Positions 47,041 through 59,930 of a stretch of 64,000 nt of DNA are shown here, piece by piece. The notes under the pieces were generated by a model. It did no database searches. It saw only the letters and a list, made by a program, of their open reading frames with translations, and had not been told where the DNA came from. Made by a program: the position numbers and the translations under genes. Position 1 is the first letter of the stretch; each line of letters begins with the position of its first letter. This DNA comes from Nissolia schottii (lineage: Eukaryota > Streptophyta > Magnoliopsida > Fabales > Fabaceae), in NCBI GenBank assembly GCA_003254905.1, contig QANU01053814.1, positions 197,346-261,345 of the forward strand, written 5' to 3'.

Positions 47041-50000
47041 AAATGCACTTTGCTGGAACTTTAATAATGATGAGAAGTTGAATCTTTTTTTTAAGGTGCT
47101 TATAAATGAAAAGGAAATTTAGTCCCTTTTTTTTTTCTATTTTAAAAAGTAAGGAGTTTGTCCTAGTTAAGTTTTTACTTGTTTTTTGTTGAGCATTATT
47201 GAGTCTTAATATTTACCTAATGTACTGATATACTTATTTTCCCATGTTGGTCTCATGTCGGGGGTTTGGCGTTAATGAGAAAAAAACATTACTTATCGAA
47301 AGAAAATAAAATAAAGCAAGGACAACAACTGTTATCATCTTCAACATTGGTTAATTGCGGAAAATTCTGGCGTGGATATAATTTCAATACTTCGTATTAA
47401 GTATGATGAAGTTTACTTTCAATACACTACAAAAATTTCTTTATAATCGCTTACTAGCCGTCATGGTGATTCAGTCACATGGGCAGAGAACATTCGTGTA
47501 TAAATGTTTCATAATGATAGTGTATCATAAAATAATCTTTCAAAGAGAATACTTTATGAAATAAATAAGTCTTTCAACAATGTCAATATATTTATAAAGA
47601 TCAACATGGGCAAAGCTACAGAGCTTTGCTAGTTGTAATTTCCTAGTGCTCGCCATATTTTGAGAATTGAATTTTTTAAAGCGAGATTTTTCAAAGTGAG
47701 TGATCTCACTTTAAATAATCTTTATTACTACTTTTGTTCCATGTTATTATGACACTTGACTTTGGTTGTTTCTGTAGGCAGTGTTAACACATCTGTTCCG
47801 ATTTGCTATATTGCTTTTCGTTAATTAATGGGAAAATTACAGTTTCTAATAAAAGAATGGATATTGAAGAAATAAATTGAAGTAACCATACCACTGACAA
47901 CAAGTGCGGTTTGTCCTATTATATGGACATAGATGAGGCGATATTATAATGTTCTGTAAAATACTTTATTTGCATTCGGTTGTTCTTACTCATTTGACAT
48001 TGTACTTGAGTCATACAACATGTTGCTTCAGGACAACGATTTAGTATTGACATTAAATCATCATTAATTCATGTCATAAAGATTTGATAAAATTTTACAT
48101 TGTTGTGAATAGTTGAACACAATCATTTTCTTTTACTTAAGCTTAGAACCAATTATACAAAATAATATATAAACAGTTAAAATGAAGTAATTATAAAAAG
48201 GAAAGGAAAATTATTGAAAGTAATTACTATGAAAATCAATTACTTTTAATGAAATGATTATATTTGATTAATATCTTAAAATTAAATCCGGTATGATCAT
48301 TTTGCCTTTGTTGGTTGCTAGTTGCTACTCCTACCTTATAAAAAGGGTCATTTGTCACTATGGAAGAAGATAGATAGTTTGGCAAGCACATGCTCTGCCT
48401 ATACTACCCTCCTACTCACATCACATGTCATTAATTAATCATCATAATTTAATAACATAGGGAAAATTGTATTTGAGTAGTATTTATTACATGAAACCAA
48501 ACCAAAACATCAATTTCTCAGTTCTCTAATCAAAGTGTCATCTACCTCTTGAAGGGGGTCCACAAGATCATCCAACAACCTCTCACAATAATAGATTTTA
48601 CAGCTAATTACAAGTATCTCTCTCTGACTCTCTCATTATGGAAAGTACATTTAGAGATTCAAGATAGTTTTTGTTCTTTGGCTAAAATGTCAAACTTGGA
48701 AGTTAAAACGTTGCATTAGATTAACTGGCTTGCAAAATTAGGCACTCAAGTAGTTCTTTCAAACATGTTTAGTTACATTATAATGAGCTAAGATATATGC
48801 CTGTAACAGGACCACACACATGCTAGTACAGCTTCTCAATTATCACCCACCCCAAAATCTGTAGAAGTTGAAGTTAACATCCGGAGGTAGGGAAAATAAT
48901 GCCATTAATCTTGATTGAAGTTCCTATGTACTTTCCATCATGTAATATTATATCTTTGTGTACATTAGATCATGTAATACCATCTGCACCGCAAAGTTTG
49001 GCTTAATAATTAGGGTTTAATTGAAAAATACTTTAAGCAGCCTTGTTAAAAAATTTAAAATAAAACAATTTAAAGTTTTTAATGTCTTTAATGCATTGAA
49101 TACTTTACATTTTTGTTTTTTTTAATGTAAATTTATCTCTTATTAATTCCTTCACAAGTGTTTTTATGGCACTTGTTAGCAAAATCTCAATAATTATAAG
49201 AGGAGAGGGAGGCTTTTTTATGTATAAATCATTAACATGTAATAAAAGATTTGTCCCACTAAATTTTCCTTTGAAATGTTTTAATGAGGCTCTACTCAAT
49301 TGTACTTGCCGAACAGTGTTAAAGTCGGGTCTTCGTTGGTGTACTTCTTTATATGTTTCGAGTTACTTTAATAGCTTATTATACACTACTTAACAAAAAA
49401 AAAAAGAGAAAAAATCTCTAACATCTAAGAATCTGGTAAGAGAATCATTGAAGATATAGAAATTAAAGTGAGTATAGGAAACCATTTCTGTATCTTTTTT
49501 CTCTACTCGTTGAGCTTAATTTTTCATATGTGGTGTTCGTAGACCACTTTGAAAGCATGGTAATTCATTCACAGCATGGTAATTTGTATAGTGCATATTT
49601 ACGTAAATAACTATCTTAGGCTCCCAACAAAGCCTTATACAGTTGATAGATAATTGAGTTTCTTAAAACATTTGGTCAAGAGTTCGATTATTTGTAGTGT
49701 GTATGAATAAAATGCTTTATTGAAAGAGGCATACTCACCTCAATAATATCAAAACTTCAAAGGAAAATTAGTTACTGTCAACATCAAACACCTCTTGAAA
49801 AAAAATAAAAAAAACCTATCTTGTGTTTAGTAATAATCATGGCTAGTGAATTGGGTTATACATAGGCTAAGATATTTCTGATATTAATATATACCTTAAA
49901 TTAACTGGAAAAAAATATTAGAGAAATCGTTTATCATGCGTGATGCAAGAGAAAAGACTTTTGAGGAGAAGAGGATAATGACAGAGGTAGGTCGAGCTAA

Positions 50001-51615
50001 AAATAACATATAGTAATGGTATATTCTCTTATTTATTTTTCTTTCTACAACTGTTTTGATGTACTAAATGAAGTCCATATTACTCATTAAGTTTTTAAAA
50101 ATTAATTTCATTTACTTTTGATATTTAATTAAATTCATTTCTATGACTAAAACTCTTTTATGCGTTTGTTTTATCTTAAAAAAAAGTGATTAAAAATAAT
50201 AATTTTTGTACAGAACTCAAAAAGTTAAAAGTAGATTTTTTTTAAAAAAAATTATGAAAAAGTTGAAAATGATTTTTTTTTAGATTTTGATTATTTTAAA
50301 AAAAATTATATAAATGTACAAAACTGATTATTTAAAAAAATGATTATTTTGATAAATAAACTAAAATAAACGCACTCAATGTCATTCAATTAAATCATTT
50401 CATATGCATAACTTTTTAAGTAGTAAAAAAAATCAATTATTTTTAATTATGTGACAATTTAATTGGATAATCTTAATTTCAATAATCTCATCAAAATATT
50501 ACATAAAACTATTAAGATTGATTTGATGGTAAAGAGTTTAAATAGAATGCATGAAGTCTTAAGTTTAAACTTCATTGCAATTAATATAATTTTTCAAGAA
50601 AAAAATTAAAATATTACCTAGCACTTTAATAAATGAGGGGTAATCTTTTCTTCTACTAGCCACAAGTGTAAAGGGAGCCTGCACAAACTTTTGAGTCCTA
50701 CCTGTATCTTATGTAGGATCAGATTCGTTTTTTCGGTAACTGTAATTGTATAGTATAGTATATTATATACGTTAGTATATAGTATATTAGTGCTAACGTA
50801 TTCAAATATCTTAAGGAAGTATATGGGGCATTATTAATTGGCATGGAGGGGGGAGTACAAAGTTGTCCAACTTCTTAACAATTCTTTAATCATTGGTCAT
50901 TTCAATTACTAATTAGTTTAATGATATGATTCATACGAAGAATATTGTGATTTGAAAATTAAATCACTTAGGTGGCGATCCATTCCCATCCTTACCCACA
51001 TTGGGTCACATTTATACACAATCCGCAGGCAGAAACCAAGTCAGATAACTCTTTGCAAAGAAATCAAGAAAAGCAGATCTGCAAGGAATTTTATTTTTAA
51101 AGTCCAATTGGAAACATTCAGATCTAGAAGCTTTGGGGGAATAAGATTAGTTAGTTTGAACATTAATTAATAAGCCTACCTATGTCTTAATTAATTGAGC
51201 TCCAGGTGGACCCTCGTGCGCCCCTCAAAGATTATATTGGCATGGTTGGTTGCCAAATATGTACAACTATGAATTATTATTTTTTTATACTTGTACAGCA
51301 ATGAATTATTGAATTATGTTGACAATATTTTTTCATGAAATTAATTCGATCGCTTAGTACAATTCAATAGTTTTTTTTTTCTTTTTTCACATGACCAAGG
51401 TGTACAATGGTGTAGGCTCAGAAATTATTTACTTCACTAACTTATACACAACTTTTAAAAGTGAGATATCCTAAAAATTGTACAATACAATAGTTTGACT
51501 CTTAATTTTTATTTATTTATTTATTTTATTGAAAGGTGTATGGGTGTGTGATTTTTTTGTTTCCATTTTTATTATTGTAAGGTGTTAAATTAACATTTTT
51601 CTTTTCATTCCAAAC
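47041..51615. other. AT-rich intergenic spacer, no gene seen
   Basis: About 4.6 kb without a convincing coding region. Frames at 49105-49299, 49166-49393 and 50952-51170 are short and motif-free. A/T homopolymers are frequent at 50100-50450. Confidence 0.5.
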
Positions 51616-51628
51616 AAATCAACAGTGT

Positions 51629-52385
51629 CCAGGGACGGATTTAGGGGGGTGTTGTAGGGTTGTGGTCCCCTCACAAAATCTATACATATTACTTTATGTA
51701 CATCAATAATATAAAAAATTGTGGTAGCTTAATGGTAATTTTGTATATAATATAAGTTACTAATCTTTTGGTTCTTTCTTCTACTCCCAACAACTTTAGT
51801 GTTTTTTTTTACTCATTTAAATTTAAACTAACTAAAATGTTTATCTCACCTTATAAATTTTCTTATAAGTTTTACACATCTATTTTCATCTTTCCCCCCT
51901 TTACACTCAATTATAAAAGTTTAATGACAAATTCAACTACAATAAATTATAAAGTGTTTATCTCTATTTGTACTAATGTAAAAAAATATAAAAAATTATG
52001 TTTCAATTATCAATGTGAATTAGTAGAACCACTTTATCCCGTTAACTTCACTAAGCATCACACAAGCTTAACATTATCAAATTGATATTATATCAATCTC
52101 TAAGTTATATGTTTCAATTGTTTATAAGAATAATTTGTAACATTTTTTAAGTATGAATAATGTAAAAAGTAAACTCATAAATAAAATGAAAATATTTTAT
52201 TTTTATTAATAGTCTTTTAACATATAAAATAAGAAGATTGTTAAAAAAATTGACAACAAAATTTTTTTATATTAACTAATTTTATAATTTTAAAAAAATT
52301 ATTATATATATAAATAATTATTTAATTATATATTATAATATTTATTTAATGATACTATATAAATTTTAGCCTTCCTGACGGTGCC
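51629..52385. mobile_element. Possible hAT-like remnant
   Basis: The left part opens CCAGGGACGGATTTAGGGGG, a phrase common at the ends of plant hAT-related elements, and continues with TGGTCCCCTCACAAAATCTA. The right side (TTTTAGCCTTCCTGACGGTG, about 52366-52385) is only a loose inverted match. The 105-codon frame at 51768-52085 is AT-driven and has no motif. Boundaries are uncertain. Confidence 0.35.
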
Positions 52386-54545
52386 ATTTTAGTTCAAAAC
52401 AGTTTGGAAAGATTAAGATCAAGATATTTACTGTTTGGGTATTCTCATAAAAAAGTTTTTCGCTTGAAAACAATAGATTTTTTTTTAGGTGTATGGGCAG
52501 CTTTTTTTGGGGAGCAGTATGGTTAACCGATTTGTTTAATGTTTGTATATTTTTTTTCCAAAAAAAAAAGGGTAAGTTAAGTTAGTTAACGGAAACAACT
52601 TTGGTAATGAATCCCGTGAATGCTTTATTGTGTCAACACGTCATCCCTCTAATTACGTATCTATATACGATCCTAAAATCATCTCCTTGTTCAGAATCAA
52701 ACACATACATATTTTTACGATCGTATGTATGTGCTTGTACATAAATAATTTCGTTATGTGCTTTTGCCCTTTATTAATAAGAATATAACATTTAATTGGT
52801 TTAAAAGTAATAAACTTAATTCACTTTTATCACCCGCATTTAGTTGGTTCAAATGGTTTAACATTATTCTTGTAAACAATGTTTCTGATTCAAGTATTAT
52901 AGATAAAAATGTCTAAAGAGAATAAGGTTAAACTAATACCTTATCTTTATCTGAATAATAGGCTGACAACTCAACTTACGAACTCTCGTTGAGTTTGTTG
53001 AACCGTTCCAAAGTTTACATAAACTTTGTCCTGTGTAAATACAGAGTTTGTGGACTACCTAATTTTGGTACTCACTATTCATGAGAGCTGAGGGGGTCCA
53101 TCTCCCCGTTATTTAGGGCATAGTTTGGCAAAAGACATGATCATGAATCTTGTGTTTAAAAGAGGACGGCAATAAAGTAGGGCCAACACCTTACCCCCAA
53201 AGGTGTTGCTGAAAAGCTTGGTTGATATTGACACAATACATGCATGTCATGTTATCTGATAGTGAGGGTTGCACCCTTTGGATTAACAAAAACCATATCA
53301 CCCCCCCCCCCTCTTTAAAGGACATCTGGTGAGTGTTGACAAACACCCTCAGCTCTCACATCTCTATGCTCAGTCCTTCTCACTGTATTAGCCACACGGC
53401 TATTCTTCCTCATGAGCAAGGACCCCTCTATCACCCACATCATCATCAATGATAATAATGTATTCTTATGATTCAATTTGCTGAAAGTTATAGCTCAGAT
53501 TAAATTATACATGAGTTTGGCATCTGTTTCATGTAAAATCCATCGCCGTTTTAGAGGGATTTTTCTCTCTGATGTGTTGGGAGATTAAGAAGTTGACAGA
53601 TAAATGTAACTTTCATTTAAATCAATTCTAAGACGACAACAACTGAACTAAAGCTGTTAGTATGGACACTTGTGATCTTCAATTCAAACTTTACATATAA
53701 ATATACATATACTCACAGTAAAGTTGGTAAGACGCAAAAACAAATGCATCTTCAACAAAGTTAGTAGAACCCACTTTTATTGTGAGTGTCTAACTATGAA
53801 GTGTTAAAATTATATTCATGTAAGAATCTCTCTTCCTTGTTAGTAGTGAAGTTCTAGTTTCCTTCAATTTGAAAACAGCAACCCATACAATATCAAAACA
53901 GTATGGAAAGAATGGATATACCACAAATAATGAGATGTTAATAAGTGGATAAGAAATGTATGAGCAGTACAATATCAGATTGGCGGCAATGATATGCCAA
54001 GAAGCTATGGACAAAAACCATAACTGGTAAATTTGAGAGCACAAGCATTTCAAGTAAATGATTCTGTTTTGGTTAACTCCTTTGTTCCTATTACTTGAAA
54101 GAACATAAGTGACTAAAAACTCTTCCAAAACCAGATTCCAAAAGCTTCAGTGAAACCCTACCATAACCAAAAGAATTCAAAACTGCTAAGTGGTGGCAGA
54201 AAACAAAAGCTGCCACCAAAATTATTCCTGTATATTACTATAAAGTCGCTTGCAACCATACAGAGTCAGCAAAAAAGTGTGACTCAGACTTCCATTTCCC
54301 TGAATCTAGCCTGCCTCATCTCCTCTCAAGCCACTTGCAACTTCACCACTAGTTGGCCTGCAAAATTTAAAAACGGAAATGCATTTCAGGAAAAAGAGAA
54401 AAGGAACTTTAAATATTATGTTAATTCAGGTTATCAGTTCCTACACAAATCCGCAGGGTGCATTAACATTAGTGTGGGCAACAAATGGCTTAAGTTTCAT
54501 AAATGTCAGTTTGATTATGAGCTTATTTATCAAACACAACAATTA
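52386..54545. other. Intergenic spacer, no gene seen
   Basis: AT-rich to mixed sequence. Frames at 53790-54128 (minus) and 54150-54548 (plus) are the complement of each other in part and contain no known motif. The plus frame begins just before the MITE at 54552. A C-run lies at 53300-53311. Confidence 0.4.
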
Positions 54546-54551
54546 TGAAAC

Positions 54552-54793
54552 GGGAAAAAATCACTTTACCACCCTGACTTTTTACAACAGTGCAAATTGA
54601 CCCTTAAATGACCAAACTACCCTCATTTTTTTGAATTAGAGGAGAAGGGGGAGAAGAATATGAGGGTAATTTAATCATTTAAAAATCAGTTTTTCACTAT
54701 TATAAAATATCATGAGTTAATTTGTACTTTTTTAAAAGTCTGAGAGTTACGTGCACACGACATATAATTCAGAGGAGTAAATTGTTTTTTCCC
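54552..54793. mobile_element. MITE with imperfect inverted ends
   Basis: GGGAAAAAATCACTTTACCA at the left matches the reverse complement of the right end, GGGAAAAAACAATTTACTCC, at most positions. The match weakens inward over a GAGGAGAAGGGGGAGAAG centre. About 240 bp, non-coding. Confidence 0.6.
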
Positions 54794-56264
54794 TGTACAA
54801 AACCACTGCTTGACAGTGTAAAAACTAAGATAAAACTGGAAAGTCACTATTACACTAAAGCATGGCAGTTGACACCTTAGCAAACTTCTCATTAGACAAC
54901 ATTTTTTGGGATCAAGCAGTACCACCCAGCAGCCAGTGCTAAAAGTTTACAAGCCATGTAACTCCATTCTCAGCATTTTTGTTTGTTAACATATTTTATT
55001 GGGGTAAGTCTAGAATGTTAACATCACCACTACACAAATTCTGAACATCAACCTGCTTGACTACAATGGCTAAGTTCAGGTGAGTTAACATCTATACAAT
55101 TATATAAAGCAGATTCCAAAAAAAACTGTCTTTTGGTCTCTCCAAAGTAAATTGAATTTTATTTTGAAGTCCGTGAGTAACTTGGATGCCCTCTGTTTTA
55201 ATCATCTAAAACTTAATTATTATTAGATTAATTAAATTAAAATAACCCAATTCCTACTTCTAACCACTACTTCCCACGTTCCTTCTTCACTCAATCCACG
55301 TTCCTTATTTTACTCAAATTACAATTTTTGATATTCAATTTTTATTTTAGTTTTATCTTCATGAACACAAACGGTTGTAAAGATTTGCAGGCACCCCCAC
55401 TGGTTGTTATAAAGGCAGTTACAGTTCCCATTAAAGTCAAAGGTCACGGCCCATGGTTATAATCTTCTTTTGTATTTTATTGTTAGAGAGAGATCAAATT
55501 TCATATTTTGTATGCTTAACCATTTACAGCCACTTCATGACCTGCAGTGCTCATTTTGTTACAGCTTACTCAGATGCTAAATTTCGGTGACATTCTATCT
55601 TCAATTTTCTACTAGAGTCAACAGACGAAATCAAAAGACAAAGTTTACTTCTTTCTCAACCAAAGCCTTATGCAAATGACTCAATTCAATCATTCTTTAA
55701 AAGTGGCAAGTCCATATGATCATTTCATAACCCAAGGACAACGAAAACCATGAACATAGTAAACACAAATATAAATGAAAATCATGCAATTTACACACGA
55801 TCATCTTTAAAATTGCATTTAGTTAGATCCGAGACTCCCCCTCCCCCGGGAGGAAGCCTTGTACTAATTGCAAAACAGAAGGAGCTGATGGCCTGTGTTA
55901 CAAGGTAGGGTGCTCTACAGACTTATTAAGGTCATATTTGAACAAAAGAATCAACATATGAAATCCATATTTCATGAAAAGTAAACATTCTGTAGATTTG
56001 TCGGGCCAAATTTCTGAATCATTTATTTTTTTCAGTTAAAAAATTATCTTCATCTTTAAATTATCAATTTCAAGTATATTTCTCCAGTTTTCTCCCTCCT
56101 TTATTTTTCTCATTGAGATAAAAAGGGAGAAAAACTGCAACCTGTAATGTAATTATGACTAAAATACAAAATGGTGGATTTGAAATTGAGTTAATAATAG
56201 TATTTAAATCAAACAGAAAAAAAACTACATAGTTAACTATTGTAAGACTTAAGGAGTAATGCAC
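54794..56264. other. Downstream flank of the phosphate-carrier gene
   Basis: No further coding exon of the carrier was found here. Part of this segment may be its 3' UTR (minus strand). A C-rich patch lies near 55839-55850. Nothing else is recognised. Confidence 0.4.
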
Positions 56265-58316
56265 TTACAGTCCACCTAAAACTTTGATGGTGTCATAGAA
56301 AAACCACTGCAATGTTATAGAAGGTCCAACCAGCAACATTCTAATAGGAAGGCTCCTGGTAAATAGATTAACTAGCCCAATATTTCTGATAGCCTGCTCA
56401 CAAAGAAATAAGTGGACCACATTTAATACGACCTATCAAATTTCTCAAAAAAAGTATCATAAAATAAATGCAAGCAAACAAACAAATACCAGCACGAGAC
56501 TATCAGCCTTTCTGTTATAGAGAGAAGCTACAATATTGTCAGCGGGATTAGAAATGAAGCTACCAACAGATCCAGCAGCATATCCAGCTAAACACGTCAC
56601 ACCAAGCTGTTGAGTTTTTGAACAATCCTCCTTTCTTCTTTTAACAACATTACGATACAAAAAGTCAACGGAATGCTCGAATGTTGAGAACATAACCATG
56701 GAAACTGTCCAAAAATAAGCAGAATACTGATTTAGTTCATGGATAATATTACTGCAACTACTTATTTCCTCACCATGCTAGTCCAAAACAACAAAACTAA
56801 CAAGAACAGAGTCCCAGTGTATATTATATACTCATCATGCTATGCCTAAAAGTTTTTTACTGTTATTTCGTTAACTATCACTTATCAGGCAACCCATGCC
56901 AGCACCCTTAGGTAGTATAAAATTCGAGTTCAACAGAAGAAAAGGAAAATCTTTTACATGTTAAATGAGCAGGAGAATGGTGCAGGCATAGAAACCACCA
57001 TAGAGAAAAGCAAGTGTATTGCAGTAATTTTCAAGCCGATATTATACGCTAGAAGATTTCACAAGATAGAATGATCTCTCTCTAATTTCAACATATAAGC
57101 TTATATTACCCCAACTAGTGTATAATTAAATAAAGCTTCAAGAGATTATGAAATTACATGGAAGGTTTCGACCCAATAGTGGAAAAAGTCCACGGTAGAA
57201 TCTGCAAGCAGTACATGGAATATAAGATAAATAATCGTAATCATCTCCAAAAGACAGGTGCACACCAAACAGGAAACTAATATATTTGATCTTTCTTTAC
57301 CCTTGTGTGCCTTCTGTCGAGTATAACTTCGGAAATCCATCCACCAAGCCCTTAGCAAAGCAGGGTTGTGCTTGAACCCTCACTTTAACAGCTTCAAATG
57401 GGCATAGAGCTAAATTTGCAAATACTTCCGCAGATGCACTACTGAGAAAGTAAACAAGATTCCTGTTCTGGTCTACCAACACGTTGGAATAAACCCTCTT
57501 GAAATATTCATAGAGACCAAACCTACAGCCTCCTTGAGCACCATAGCCAAAGAACTTGCCAGCCCAACCTCTCCAGAGGGCAGAAGGCCCCTGTTCCCTC
57601 ACTAAGGTAGTAAAGCACGACGAAATGCTGTAATACTTCAATGGGTACACCTAAATGCAACAAAACAACTTCCCCATTGAGAATTGTGATTATTAAGAAA
57701 TGTGATCAAGTCAACAATATGATCAGTCATTATTACAAACATGTTAGGTGCAAAAGCCATACTCATCACACTCTCGTGCCATAAGGGTAACCAAAACATT
57801 CAATCTTTACAGAAATTCTTTGTTACAAAAAAAGTGTAAAAGTTCACTGAACATTGGGGAGAAAAACCATTCTCATCCCACTCAGATGCTATAAGGGCAG
57901 CCTACAAAGTTCAATCCTTACACCAATTTTGTTACAACAAATTATAAAGTTCACTAAACATTAGAGTGAAGAACCATTCTCTTCTCACTCACATGCTATA
58001 AGGGTAGCCTTAAAATTCAATCTTTACACAATCTTTGTTACAACAAATTGTAAAGTTCACCAAACATTAGGGTGAAAACCCCATCTCATCTCACTCACAA
58101 GTCATAAGGGTAACCTAAAAATCAATATTTGGAACAAAATCGATGAATACAAAAACAAAAACAAAAATTGAAATGCACCTGCATGTTGACTTTCAAGACA
58201 TCAAGGGGAGTGGTTGCAACATGGGTGGTGCCAGCACTGAGCATTCCTCCAATGCCACAAAGGGCATAATATCTAGGGCTTAATTCCTCACATATTCTTC
58301 TTCCCTCCATGGCCAT
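56265..58316 (-). CDS. PHT3;3-like: Mitochondrial phosphate carrier, PHT3;3 (MPT) type
   Basis: Five minus-strand exons (58316-58179, 57650-57301, 57201-57158, 56704-56490, 56393-56265) join to 291 residues. The 44-base exon at 57158-57201 restores the conserved FYRGLFPLLGRNLPFSM region. Mitochondrial-carrier signatures are PLDVLK (37-42), PFEAVK (130-135) and PADNIV (231-236); the third lacks the usual basic residue. The family exchanges phosphate with protons across the inner mitochondrial membrane by a six-helix, three-repeat fold. The N-terminus is short, without the long presequence of PHT3;1 proteins, and the closest remembered relative is Arabidopsis At2g17270 (about 309 residues). The C-terminus stops earlier, after IKVLGGL. 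Confidence 0.95.
57730..58130. repeat. 106-110-bp tandem repeat in the carrier's first intron
   Basis: ATAAGGGTAACC and variants recur at 57781, 57891, 57998 and 58104. Each unit also contains TTCAATCTTTACA, TTTGTTACAA, GTTCACTRAACATT and CTCACTCACA-like phrases. About 3.5 copies fill most of the 58178-57651 intron. Confidence 0.9.
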
Positions 58317-58514
58317 GAATCAAAGCCCCTTCAAACAAAAAACGGTGAAAGTTTCTAACTTGTTTCCTCAGTGCAAAAACTCAACCCTCCATTCCGTTCC
58401 TTGGTGCAGTGAAGTGTTATGTGTTTGATAAGCAGCCACTAGATTTTGATGAGTCACGGTTTTTGGGGAGGGCACATTGTCAAAAAAGGAATCACATTTA
58501 AGGAATGACAATGA

Positions 58515-58530
58515 CACTTTTTATATAGGA
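58515..58530 (-). promoter_or_regulatory. TATA box of the phosphate-carrier gene
   Basis: On the minus strand, CCTATATAAAAAG lies about 200 bases before the start codon at 58316. This is a suitable distance for a leader of roughly 170 bases. Confidence 0.55.
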
Positions 58531-59790
58531 GTTGGAATGGAATCTGGTTCCATGATCTACGATGCGAAAAAAGGCAATATTGCATGAGCTTCTTCGGGCT
58601 TTCCGGAGAAGAGGGTCGGGGAAGCCCCAAATGAGGAACCATTCAAATTTGTCTTTTTTTTTTTTTTTTTTTTAACTTTTCCCAATTGGAAAAAAATTAT
58701 AGAAATGAGAAAGAAATATTATTATTTTTTTGATAAAAATAAGAAAGAAATAATATAATTTTAACTAATATGCCAAAAAACTCCTTTTTGTTTTGGAACA
58801 TGATCCTTTGTTTTTAGTGAATGTAAATAAAAAGATATATGTGTGTGTGTGTATTAAAAGTAGAATTCAGCTAACTTGACTTTTTGTTTGGCCGAGAGTT
58901 ATAAGTCATTTTCAAACGTGCTTTTTTTCCCCTTCCTTATGTCATTTTCTTAAACAATAAGATGTTATACATCATTTTAATTCTGATATTTGTGTTGAAT
59001 TTTAGGGACCATATAGGTTAATTATAAGAGTGAGAGAAATAAATTTTGACCATTAAATTTTATATAAATTATTAAAGATTAGAACATAAAAATTATGTAA
59101 CTTTTTAAATTATTATGTGACATTTAAATAATTTTTTTAATTTTAATAATTTATATTAGATCTAATGGTCAAAATGTATTCTTCTCACCCACACAACTAT
59201 AATTTAAATTTTAATTCTTGTGAGATCAAAATTAAACTTAAATAATTATTCTTCATTTATTCTTTCATAAAAAATGAAGAATAATTATTCATTAAAGAAT
59301 AAAAAAATATCAGAACTATAAAGTAAACTTATTCAAACTAATATTTAGTTCAATAAAAAAAAGTAACATTCAATTATAAATGTCAAAAACTAAATTAATG
59401 ACAATATAAGGCAATCAAGATTAAAACTAATAAATATAAAACTAAACTCTTATATAGACTAGCCTATTAATCCTATCCTATTAATTTACTAAAACACAAG
59501 TAATCTCAACAAGGTTAATGTTGATGTGGCATGATTTGGTGAGTCCTATTTCCTCCCAAAATCCTAAATGGCATAAATTGTTTAGGTCTTCAACCCCATA
59601 AACTGATATTAAAAGTTAGTGTTCTTGTAATATCTTTATTGATGTTATTATATATTGTTTTGTTATTATACTTTTAAAGTGATATTTGTTCATTATCATA
59701 TTATTATTTATAAGTCTTGTGCACAGCAAATGCTATTACACTAATTTATCTTAAAGGGGATTAAAAGCTATATGCAATACCGTTGATATA
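58531..59790. other. AT-rich spacer, no gene seen
   Basis: Contains a T-tract near 58652-58673, a (GT)n run near 58839-58852 and a small hairpin around 59245-59290 (AATAATTATTCTTCAT facing ATGAAGAATAATTATT). No coding region is supported. Confidence 0.5.
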
Positions 59791-59792
59791 GG

Positions 59793-59930
59793 AGAAATGA
59801 TAATATGATAGTCTAATTTGACAACTCTCGAATCACTACTCTCATAAATGTGTCTGATCCATGATAAACTCCATTATGAGTGTGGTTGTTTAAAAATTGT
59901 CAAATTAAATTATCATATGTGTGTGTTTTG
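59793..59930. repeat. MITE copy (AATGATAATATNACAATT family), copy 3
   Basis: GAGAAATGATAATATGATAG at the left and AAATTGTCAAATTAAATTAT plus CATATG at the right are roughly inverted. The central CATGATAAACTCCATTATG is shared, in inverted sense, with the copy at 26967. About 138 bp. Confidence 0.6.

Noticed and set aside
47424-47450. CACTACAAAAATTT resembling a CACTA terminus
   Set aside because: It lacks the AAGAAAA part, no subterminal repeats follow and no partner end is nearby.
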